Source: UBA5336 sp964415675
Lineage (GTDB): Bacteria; Pseudomonadota; Alphaproteobacteria; Caulobacterales; Hyphomonadaceae
Assembly: GCA_964415675.1 (NCBI GenBank)
Contig: CAYQBG010000001.1
Span: 124,001 to 188,000 of the forward strand
Direction of reading: 5' to 3'
DNA length: 64,000 nt
How positions within the stretch are numbered: position 1 is the stretch's first letter; each line of letters opens with the position of its first letter. The notes below the pieces were generated by a model that was not told where the DNA came from, ran no database searches, and saw only the letters and a program-made list of their open reading frames with translations. The position numbers were made by a program, and so were the translations under genes. Of the stretch, positions 57,425 through 64,000 are shown in pieces.

Positions 57425-57452
57425 GACCATGCAGGCGCGAGGTGGAAACGGA

Positions 57453-58799
57453 CTAACCCGCCGCCTGTGCCAGCCGCTCCAGCAAGCGCTCGCGCCCGAT
57501 CAGGACAAGCAGCGACGCCATTTCCGGGCCACGCGCCTCGCCGGTCAGTGCCAGTCTGAGCGGCATGAAGAGGGATTTGCCCTTGCGCCCGGTCTGAGCT
57601 TTCAACGCGCCGGTCCATTCGCCCCAGCTGGCTTCATTCAGCTCGCCATCGGGCAGGTGTGCGCCCGCCAGTGCGATGAAGTCGCGATCGTCGGCCTCGA
57701 CCACCGGGGAGATCTCGCCGAACGCCATGTCCACATAGCGCACCGCATCGCGCACCCGCGCGCAATTGGCCCGCACGGTGAGCCAGAAATCCTCATTCGC
57801 CGCGCGCGGATCGAGCGCCTCCAGCGTCTCGCGCACCGCGTCAAAGGGCTTTGCATGGACGATTTCGGCATTGAGCTGCATCAGCTCGCCCTCATCAAAG
57901 CGCGCAGACGCCCGACCGATCTTGTCGAAGCTGAACGCCTTGGCGAGCTCATCCAGACTATTGCTCACCTCAACCGGATCGGATGTGCCGATCTTCGCCA
58001 GGAGCGAGGCAATCGCCATCGGCTCCACGCCATCGCCGGCCAGCTGCGCGATGGACAGCGAGCCAAGCCGTTTCGACAGGCCCTGCCCATCCGCGCCGAC
58101 GAGGAGCGGAGTATGCGCCATGGCCGGGGCCTCAGCGCCAAGGGCGCGGAATATCTCGATCTGCGCGCCGGAATTGGTCACATGATCCTCGCCGCGCACG
58201 ACATGGGTGATCTTCGCATCGATATCGTCGACCACAGAGGGCAGCGTGTAGAGATAGGATCCGTCACCGCGAATGAGGATCGGATCGGACACCGAATCAG
58301 TCTCGATCCCCTGCCCGCCGCGCACAAGGTCATTCCATTCCACACGCTCGCCTGAAAGCCTGAACCGCCAGTGCGGGGTGCGGCCCTCGGCTTCGAATTG
58401 CGCGCGCTCCTTGTCTGTCAGGTCCAGCGCGGCGCGGTCATAGACAGGCGGGCGCCCGCGCGAGAGGGCAATCTTGCGCTTGCGCTCCAGCTCGTCAGCC
58501 GTCTCATAGCAGGGATAGAGCAGCCCTTTCTGTTTCAGCGTCTGCGCGGCGGCGGCATAGGCGTCGAATTTGGCCGACTGGTTGAACGTCTCGTCCCAGG
58601 CAAGGCCGAGCCAGGCGAGATCAGCCTTGATCGCGGTCTCGTATTCCTCGGTCGAGCGCTCGGTGTCGGTGTCATCAATGCGCAGGATGAAGCGCCCACC
58701 CTCATGGCGCGCGAACAGCCAGTTGATCAGCGCGGTGCGGATATTGCCGACATGCAGGCGGCCGGTTGGAGACGGGGCGAAACGGACGGTAACGGACAT
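57453..58799 (-). CDS. gltX: Glutamyl-tRNA synthetase
   Basis: Charges tRNA-Glu and possibly tRNA-Gln. The 448-residue class I enzyme begins MSVTVRFAPSPTGRLHVGNI, HVGN being the HIGH variant, with DTDTERSTEEYE, the VVRGEDHVTNSGAQIEIFRA region and GLSKRLGSL as the KMSKS loop. Alphaproteobacteria often have two gltX genes, one non-discriminating; which this is cannot be told here. The ATG at 58799 matches the family opening, and a 19-codon longer reading was rejected. Confidence 0.93.
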   Translation of the reverse strand: MSVTVRFAPSPTGRLHVGNIRTALINWLFARHEGGRFILRIDDTDTERSTEEYETAIKADLAWLGLAWDETFNQSAKFDAYAAAAQTLKQKGLLYPCYETADELERKRKIALSRGRPPVYDRAALDLTDKERAQFEAEGRTPHWRFRLSGERVEWNDLVRGGQGIETDSVSDPILIRGDGSYLYTLPSVVDDIDAKITHVVRGEDHVTNSGAQIEIFRALGAEAPAMAHTPLLVGADGQGLSKRLGSLSIAQLAGDGVEPMAIASLLAKIGTSDPVEVSNSLDELAKAFSFDKIGRASARFDEGELMQLNAEIVHAKPFDAVRETLEALDPRAANEDFWLTVRANCARVRDAVRYVDMAFGEISPVVEADDRDFIALAGAHLPDGELNEASWGEWTGALKAQTGRKGKSLFMPLRLALTGEARGPEMASLLVLIGRERLLERLAQAAG

Positions 58800-58821
58800 G
58801 TTCAGGAACCTGTGAGGGTGA

Positions 58822-60069
58822 TCAGCTTGCGGCCGGGTGATGGGGGCGGATGTCATCGACAGCGAGCGCGGCCAGTCGCGGCTGGATAAGCCCCATCAGC
58901 ACGCTCGCCAAGAGGCAATAACCGCCCATCACCGCAAGCTGCGTGGGGAAAGCCACGCCACTATCGATCAGCGCACCGGTGATGACTGGTGATGCGGCGG
59001 TGGAGGCAACCATGGCCGCGAAGGTCAGCGCGCGGATCTCGCCCAGAAATTTCAGGCCGAACACTTCCGGCCAGATCGCACCCATGATCGTCGCGGCCGC
59101 CCCGCCGGTCAGGCCGAGCATGATCATCAGTACAAAGATCGCCCAGCGCGGTTCCAGAAGCGCAGGCAGCATCAGGGCGAGGGCCAGCGGGATGAGATAG
59201 AAGGGCAGGAGCGCGCGCGCCGAGAACCGGTCTGTCAGTGCCCCGGACAGGAGCGAGCTGCCCACCTGCGCGGCGGCGAATGTCGTGAAACCCGCCGCCC
59301 AGAGCCCGGCCGGCCAGTCCTTGATGGCGATGAGGTGCTGCTGGTGGAAGAACAGCCCCGTCACCATGAAGGGCGGGCACAGGACACCCAGCAGCATCAG
59401 GAAGAAGACGGGTTCGCGCAGGACATCGCGCCGCCGCCAGCTGAGCTTGGGCGCCGGCGCGGACGGATCGGTCGCACTGCCGGCCTGTTTCGGCACCCGC
59501 TCACGATAGAGGAGGAAGAAGAGCAGCGGCAGCGCGATCAGCGCCAGCACACCGGCCCCGATCCACCAGAGCTCCTTGAGGCCGAAGGCCAGCAGCACCG
59601 CAACTGCGACCGGCGGCATCACCGCCTCGCTTGCCGGATGGCCGAGCGCGACGAGGCTGACCGCGCGCCCCCGGCTCGCCTCGAACCAGCGCCCGGTCGC
59701 GGTCATCGCGACATGGCTCATCATGCCCTGTCCAAACAGGCGAAGGCCCAGAAAGGCAAAGAACAAGACCCAGACCGCCCAGGCCGCAGAAATGAGAATA
59801 CAGGCGACGCTGAGGCCCGCGACAACGATCATCACCGATGTGCGCGTGGACACACGGTCCACAATCTTGCCGAATTCCAGCAGGATTGCCGCGCTGGTCA
59901 GCGTCGCCAGCGCATAAGTCAGGCCAATGCCGCCATGGCTGAGCCCGAAACGCGCCATCAGGGCATCATTGGACAGCGAGATGAAATAGGTCTGCCCGAA
60001 GCCGGAAAAAAAGGTGAGAAGGAAGCCGGCTGCTAGCCAGCGCAGCTCCAGCCGGATAAAGGACAACAT
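58822..60069 (-). CDS. Major facilitator superfamily transporter
   Basis: A 415-residue inner membrane protein with about twelve helices in two halves. It has FGLSHGGIGLTYALATLTSA in helix 2, the central loop near 190-215 and the second-half repeat from about 220 (FFLMLLGVLCPPFMVTGLFF). MFS families with such a layout include monocarboxylate and nitrate-type carriers; the substrate cannot be assigned. The start has GGAG 7 bases upstream. It lies 24 bases downstream of the TIR-ParA gene, so the two may be co-transcribed, and 22 bases before gltX. Confidence 0.87.
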   Translation of the reverse strand: MLSFIRLELRWLAAGFLLTFFSGFGQTYFISLSNDALMARFGLSHGGIGLTYALATLTSAAILLEFGKIVDRVSTRTSVMIVVAGLSVACILISAAWAVWVLFFAFLGLRLFGQGMMSHVAMTATGRWFEASRGRAVSLVALGHPASEAVMPPVAVAVLLAFGLKELWWIGAGVLALIALPLLFFLLYRERVPKQAGSATDPSAPAPKLSWRRRDVLREPVFFLMLLGVLCPPFMVTGLFFHQQHLIAIKDWPAGLWAAGFTTFAAAQVGSSLLSGALTDRFSARALLPFYLIPLALALMLPALLEPRWAIFVLMIMLGLTGGAAATIMGAIWPEVFGLKFLGEIRALTFAAMVASTAASPVITGALIDSGVAFPTQLAVMGGYCLLASVLMGLIQPRLAALAVDDIRPHHPAAS

Positions 60070-60093
60070 TTGGGGTCTCCGTGACCTGACGGT

Positions 60094-61428
60094 TCAGACT
60101 TCGGTCTGGCTTTCGGCCACATGCCCGGCATGCAGCTTTGAAAATTCCGCCGCGACCGCTTTTAGTGCCTCGCGCATTTGCCTGACCCCGCCGCCGCGCG
60201 AATGGTGGATGACCAGCCGGCGCCAGGGCGGGGTATCAGGATCGGGCGCCACACGCACGGCAAGATGCCCCGATCGCGGCAGTGCCGCACTCAACAGCGC
60301 GCCGGACAGGCGAAATCCGGATGCAGCATTGTATACGCCATTGCGGGCATCGGCTTCAAATGTGGACTGTTCGCGCCGACCGACCGTGTTGAACAGGACT
60401 GACAGCGCCGGTCGTTTGTCTTCGGGGATATGCTCTTCGATCACCTGGTTGAGCAGGCGCACCCCGCGCAACGAATAGACATCGGGATGCATCGGCGCCA
60501 GCACGCGGTCGGCGGCCTCCAGGCAGCATTTGGTCAGGAAGGTCGCATTGGGATTTGTGTCAAAGACGATCAGGTCATACTGGCTGCGCAGATGTTCGAC
60601 CATGGCGAGGAAGTTCGACTTGATCGCCTGCAGCGCGCCGGCATCCGTCGCGAAAGCATATTTCGAAATCTCGAACTGGCCGGAGACAAGGTCCAGGCGC
60701 CCATCCGGCCCGCCCTCGCCAAGCAGTTCATGCACAAGGTCCCGTCGCGGCGGAGGCGAGAAAGGTTCGACCGACAGGCTCGACCAGTCTGCTGCCGGTG
60801 AGGGGACACCGCTGGCATGCAGCCGGCTTTTTTCGAACAGGGAAATCACCGACCGGTCCTTGGCCGCGCAGGCATCAGCCATGTCCATATCGAAAAAGAC
60901 TTGAGTCAGATTGTATTGGGGATCAAGATCGACAAGCAGGACCCGCTTGCCGGTTTCAGCCTGCCAGGTGCCAAAGACCTGGCTGGCCACCGTGGTCTTG
61001 CCGACCCCGCCCTTGAGATTCATCACGGCCAGGATTGGGCAACGGCGGTGATAGGCTTGGCGCGTTTCCGCCACCAGCGCCGCACGGGCGCCCGGTTCGC
61101 CCGCTTCGAGTTTAAGGTGCGGCGCAATCTGCGTCTTGAAAATCCCGGACAGTCGCGCGCGATCGATCCGGTAAGGGATGAGGCTGATCCCGGCCGATCG
61201 CGCGCGTTCGATATCCTCGCGCACTTCGCGCGTGCGCATGGCATTGGCAGAAACCAGCACGATCATCGCGAAGGCATCTTCAGTACGGCGCTGCAATTCT
61301 GCCCTGGTAATCGTGTTGCGGTCAGCCGGCGGATACCAGTCGTTAATCCCGGCCTGGCGGAGCGCCTCATGCACGTCCAGCAGCGTGTCGAGATCTTCGG
61401 GCGCGTGCGCAATATAGGCGTGCGTCAT
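60094..61428 (-). CDS. TIR domain fused to ParA/MinD-type ATPase
   Basis: A 444-residue fusion I have no name for. Residues 1-120 resemble a TIR_2 domain (MTHAYIAHAPEDLDTLLDVH; AFAMIVLVSANAM; REVREDIERARSAGISLIPY), with Glu71 at the likely catalytic position. From about 130 it is a ParA-type ATPase: deviant Walker A LKGGVGKTT (138-146, Lys139 as signature lysine), LLVDLDPQYNLT (164-175) and Walker B LIVFDTNPN (286-294). A C-terminal 60-residue tail is basic then acidic. No ParB or parS-like site is visible nearby, so plasmid-type partition is unlikely. It is followed by the MFS gene and divergent from aroG. Confidence 0.88.
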   Translation of the reverse strand: MTHAYIAHAPEDLDTLLDVHEALRQAGINDWYPPADRNTITRAELQRRTEDAFAMIVLVSANAMRTREVREDIERARSAGISLIPYRIDRARLSGIFKTQIAPHLKLEAGEPGARAALVAETRQAYHRRCPILAVMNLKGGVGKTTVASQVFGTWQAETGKRVLLVDLDPQYNLTQVFFDMDMADACAAKDRSVISLFEKSRLHASGVPSPAADWSSLSVEPFSPPPRRDLVHELLGEGGPDGRLDLVSGQFEISKYAFATDAGALQAIKSNFLAMVEHLRSQYDLIVFDTNPNATFLTKCCLEAADRVLAPMHPDVYSLRGVRLLNQVIEEHIPEDKRPALSVLFNTVGRREQSTFEADARNGVYNAASGFRLSGALLSAALPRSGHLAVRVAPDPDTPPWRRLVIHHSRGGGVRQMREALKAVAAEFSKLHAGHVAESQTEV

Positions 61429-61527
61429 GAAAAGGCTTGTCCCTGCAAATCAAAGTCGTGCGCTGGCACAACTAAGGCCAACCGGGTGTCCGGGGCCAGC
61501 ACATATGACAAGAATCTCGTGTGATGC

Positions 61528-61556
61528 TTGAGCGAAAGCTGTGGTTGTGGTTCTTA
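61528..61556 (+). promoter_or_regulatory. Candidate aroG promoter
   Basis: TTGAGC and TTCTTA are spaced by 17 bases, ending 24 bases before the chosen start, in the 151-base divergent region. The -35 match is fair and the -10 poor. No leader peptide or attenuator-like hairpin was recognised. Confidence 0.28.
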
Positions 61557-61579
61557 AGCCGCCTCATTGGAGCAAAAAA

Positions 61580-62959
61580 ATGGCATGGACCCCCCAGAGC
61601 TGGCGCCAGCTGCCGGCCAAGCATATTCCCGAAGATTATCCCGACGCTGGCGCACTTGCAGCCGTCGAGGACCGGCTGAAGGGGTTTCCGCCGCTGGTCT
61701 TTGCCGGCGAGGCGCGAAAGCTCAAGGCGCGGCTGGGAGAGGTCGCCGCAGGCAATGCCTTCCTTCTGCAGGGGGGTGACTGCGCCGAGAGCTTCAAGGA
61801 ATTCCATCCCGACAATATTCGCGACACATTCCGCGTGATCCTGCAAATGGCCGTCGTGCTGACATTCGGCGCCGCCAAGCCTGTGGTCAAGGTCGGACGG
61901 ATCGCCGGCCAGTTCGGCAAGCCCCGCTCCTCACCGGTCGAGATGCAGGATGGAGTCGAGCTTCCCTCTTATCGCGGCGACAATATCAATGCGATGGGCT
62001 TTTCGCCGGAAGAACGCATACCTGATCCCGAAAGGCTGGTGCAGGCCTATTCGCAATCGGCGGCGACGCTGAATCTCCTGCGGGCCTTCAGCCAGGGCGG
62101 TTATGCCAATCTTGCCAATGTCCATCGCTGGACGCTTGGCTTTGTGGAAAACAGCCCGCAAGGGGAGCGCTATGAAGCGCTGGCCGCGCAGATTTCAAAG
62201 GCGCTGGATTTCATGGAAGCTTGCGGCATTGCTCCGGATCGCGTGCCACAGCTTGAACAGGTGGATTTCTATACCAGCCATGAAGCGCTGCTGCTTGGCT
62301 ATGAAGAAGCCCTGACCCGGATCGATTCCACCTCCGGCGACTGGTATGACACATCTGCTCACATGCTCTGGATCGGCCACCGCACACGTCAGCTCGACCA
62401 TGCGCATGTGAATTTCTGCAAGGGGATCCGCAACCCGCTGGGCGTGAAATGCGGTCCCGGGCTTGAAGCAGACGAATTGCTGCGGCTGATCGAAACGCTC
62501 AATCCAGATGACGAACCCGGACGCATGACCCTGATTGCGCGTTTTGGCTCCGAGGGTGTCGCAGAGGGCCTGCCCCCGCTGGTGCGCGCGATTCAGGAAA
62601 GCGGCCGCACGGTCGTGTGGTCCTGCGATCCGATGCATGGCAATACTCTGAAGACCGGCAATGGATTCAAGACACGCCCTGTCGATCGGATTCTTTCCGA
62701 GGTCGAACAATTCGTCGATATCGTCTCGACTGAAGGGGCATATCCCGGCGGTGTGCATTTCGAGATGACGGGCCAGGATGTGACCGAGTGCCTTGGCGGC
62801 GCCCGTGAGATCACCGAAGCAGACCTGTCATCTCGTTACCACACCCATTGCGATCCGCGCCTGAATGGCGAACAGGCGCTTGAACTCGCCTTCCTGCTGG
62901 CGGAAAAGCTCCAGTCTGTCGGCGAGGTGACGACACAGCCGAAGCGCGCCGCCGGCTAG
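61580..62959 (+). CDS. aroG: DAHP synthase, class II (plant type)
   Basis: First step of aromatic amino acid synthesis, joining erythrose 4-phosphate and phosphoenolpyruvate. The 459-residue protein opens MAWTPQSWRQLPAKHIPEDY and has FLLQGGDCAESF, FHPDNIRDTFRVILQM, VGRIAGQFGKPRSSP, WIGHRTRQLDHAHVNFCKGI, VVWSCDPMHGNT and GGVHFEMTGQDVTECLGG, all class II hallmarks. The ATG at 61580 has GGAG 8 bases upstream; a GTG 13 codons earlier would overlap the candidate promoter and was rejected. Class II enzymes are the main DAHP synthases of many alphaproteobacteria. Confidence 0.94.
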   Translation: MAWTPQSWRQLPAKHIPEDYPDAGALAAVEDRLKGFPPLVFAGEARKLKARLGEVAAGNAFLLQGGDCAESFKEFHPDNIRDTFRVILQMAVVLTFGAAKPVVKVGRIAGQFGKPRSSPVEMQDGVELPSYRGDNINAMGFSPEERIPDPERLVQAYSQSAATLNLLRAFSQGGYANLANVHRWTLGFVENSPQGERYEALAAQISKALDFMEACGIAPDRVPQLEQVDFYTSHEALLLGYEEALTRIDSTSGDWYDTSAHMLWIGHRTRQLDHAHVNFCKGIRNPLGVKCGPGLEADELLRLIETLNPDDEPGRMTLIARFGSEGVAEGLPPLVRAIQESGRTVVWSCDPMHGNTLKTGNGFKTRPVDRILSEVEQFVDIVSTEGAYPGGVHFEMTGQDVTECLGGAREITEADLSSRYHTHCDPRLNGEQALELAFLLAEKLQSVGEVTTQPKRAAG

Positions 62960-62971
62960 GGAGGGATTGCC

Positions 62972-64000
62972 ATGTCCGGGCGGGCCTGGCCCGCCTGGAT
63001 GCGGGCTGCCGACATTGCCGACCTGTTCCGCCTTTCCGTGCCAATCGCGGTCAGCCGGATGTCGATGATGCTGATGAGCCTCACCGACGCAATCGTGCTT
63101 GGCCAGAATGCGCCGGGTGAATTGCCCTATGTCCTGAATTCCTGGCTGCCGATCGGGATTTCACTGGGCTTCGGCATGGGCATTCTGCTGGGCGTACAGG
63201 TCCTGACATCGGAATGCGTCGGGCGGGGGGAAAAACAGGAAAGCGCGCGTATTTTCCGACGCGGCTTCTGGTTCGCCCTGGGGCTCGGACTCCTCCTGAC
63301 GCTGATCATCTACCCGCTGGCCGGGCCGCTTTTCCGCTGGCTGTTTGCAGATGCGGCATCGGTGATGGACGGCGCAGGACTCGCCGCGCCCGGCGCTGTG
63401 GCAACAGAAACAGCCAAGGTCACCCGGATCCTTTCGCTCAATATGGTCGGCTTCATGATCACCACCGTGGCGGCCATGTATCTGGAAGCGCTGCGCCGGC
63501 CCCTGCTGGTCACGGTGACCAGCTATCTCGGCGTTCTGGTCAACCTGGTTTTTGACCTGGCCCTGGTAGCGGGCTGGTGGGGCATGCCGCAGCTCGGCGC
63601 CGAAGGCGTGGCCTGGGCGACCACAGGCACGCGATTTGCCATGATGGCCGTGTTTCTCGTCTTCATCGTGGCCTGCACGCCGGCCCTGAAACCGGCCTCG
63701 CCCGCCCCGCCGGGCGAATTGCGTCGCCAGCTCAGTGTGGGCGGCGGCACGGCCATCTCCAATGTGGTCGAATGGGGCGGTTTCAATTTCACCTATGTCG
63801 TCGCGACCTGGATCAGCCTGTCGGCCAATGTCATCTATGGCTACACAACCCAGGTTCTGGGCGTGTGCTTCATGATTTATCTGGGCATCGGCACAGCCAC
63901 CAGTGTGCGAGTGGCCGAAGCTTTCGGGCGCAACGACCAGCCCGCCGTCGCCGATGCCGGTCGGCTTGGAATTGTCGGCACCATTCTCGCGGGACTTTGC
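62972..64000 (+). CDS. MATE-family efflux transporter (truncated by window end)
   Basis: The first 343 codons of a multidrug and toxin extrusion type transporter. The ATG at 62972 has AGGGAGGGA 6 bases upstream, 12 bases after the aroG stop. The protein reads FRLSVPIAVSRMSMMLMSLT, GISLGFGMGILLGVQVLTSE, then further hydrophobic helices, about nine so far, with the inter-helix VTRILSLNMVGFMI and YLEALRRPLLVTVTSYLGVL segments typical of MATE proteins. The substrate and the coupling ion (Na+ or H+) cannot be told. The 3' end lies outside the window. Confidence 0.88.
   Translation, partial: MSGRAWPAWMRAADIADLFRLSVPIAVSRMSMMLMSLTDAIVLGQNAPGELPYVLNSWLPIGISLGFGMGILLGVQVLTSECVGRGEKQESARIFRRGFWFALGLGLLLTLIIYPLAGPLFRWLFADAASVMDGAGLAAPGAVATETAKVTRILSLNMVGFMITTVAAMYLEALRRPLLVTVTSYLGVLVNLVFDLALVAGWWGMPQLGAEGVAWATTGTRFAMMAVFLVFIVACTPALKPASPAPPGELRRQLSVGGGTAISNVVEWGGFNFTYVVATWISLSANVIYGYTTQVLGVCFMIYLGIGTATSVRVAEAFGRNDQPAVADAGRLGIVGTILAGLC

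Noticed and set aside
56562..58355. 597-codon plus-strand reading frame
   Set aside because: It lies opposite the TIR-FGE and gltX genes, which have clear family motifs; its product shows no recognisable domain and spans the intergenic repeat.
60094..61428. Chromosome or plasmid partition locus (ParA)
   Set aside because: No ParB gene, no parS-like inverted repeats and no replication gene nearby; the fused TIR domain also argues against a plain partition ATPase.

Overview
The window is one contiguous stretch of a GC-rich alphaproteobacterial chromosome. Gene content and order point to the Caulobacterales/Maricaulales/Hyphomonadales group: a complete 14-subunit complex I operon laced with small extra genes, an E1-beta subunit of pyruvate dehydrogenase carrying its own lipoyl domain, DUF1467 and DUF5076 genes, a short 440-residue prolyl-tRNA synthetase, and the rpsB-tsf-pyrH-frr-uppS-cdsA-dxr-rseP-bamA-skp-lpxD series. 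The genus cannot be fixed from the sequence alone.

Region 1 (1-17.7 kb, minus strand). An envelope and translation operon reads right to left: rpsB, tsf, pyrH, frr, uppS, cdsA, dxr, rseP, bamA, skp and lpxD, the last cut by the window edge. It couples protein synthesis, nucleotide and isoprenoid supply, phospholipid and undecaprenyl carrier synthesis, outer membrane protein assembly and lipid A synthesis. Upstream lie dnaE, lolD, lolC and proS.

Region 2 (17.8-38.3 kb, minus strand). A long operon-like run starts at nuoA and continues through nuoB-N into birA, coaX, RNase J, methylmalonyl-CoA epimerase and DUF1467. Inside the nuo genes sit a small predicted lipoprotein, a VOC-fold protein, two tiny overlapping two-helix membrane proteins and a 132-residue membrane protein.

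Region 3 (38.5-48 kb). pyk and tRNA-Thr(UGT) are on the plus strand. The pyruvate dehydrogenase locus follows on the minus strand: pdhA, MAPEG protein, pdhB, a low-GC orphan, Uma2 nuclease-fold protein, DUF5076, pdhC, a small coiled-coil gene, lpd. This locus shows rearrangement: a remnant of the 3' end of pdhC lies beyond the coiled-coil gene, and a piece resembling an IS481-type end lies beside the tRNA. ftsB follows.

Region 4 (48-61.4 kb) is the most unusual part. Three architecturally different TIR-domain proteins lie within 13.4 kb, interspersed with eno, a Baeyer-Villiger-type monooxygenase, two short-chain dehydrogenases, gltX and an MFS transporter: TIR-like/membrane/beta-sandwich/membrane/TIR; TIR/membrane/FGE-like; and TIR fused to a ParA-type ATPase. 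Palindromic interspersed repeats sit around the second one. The TIR-ParA fusion and the two-TIR membrane protein are the best candidates for an undescribed signalling or defence system. That role is inference from domain content only.

Region 5 (61.6-64 kb, plus strand). Class II DAHP synthase is followed by a MATE-family transporter cut by the right edge.
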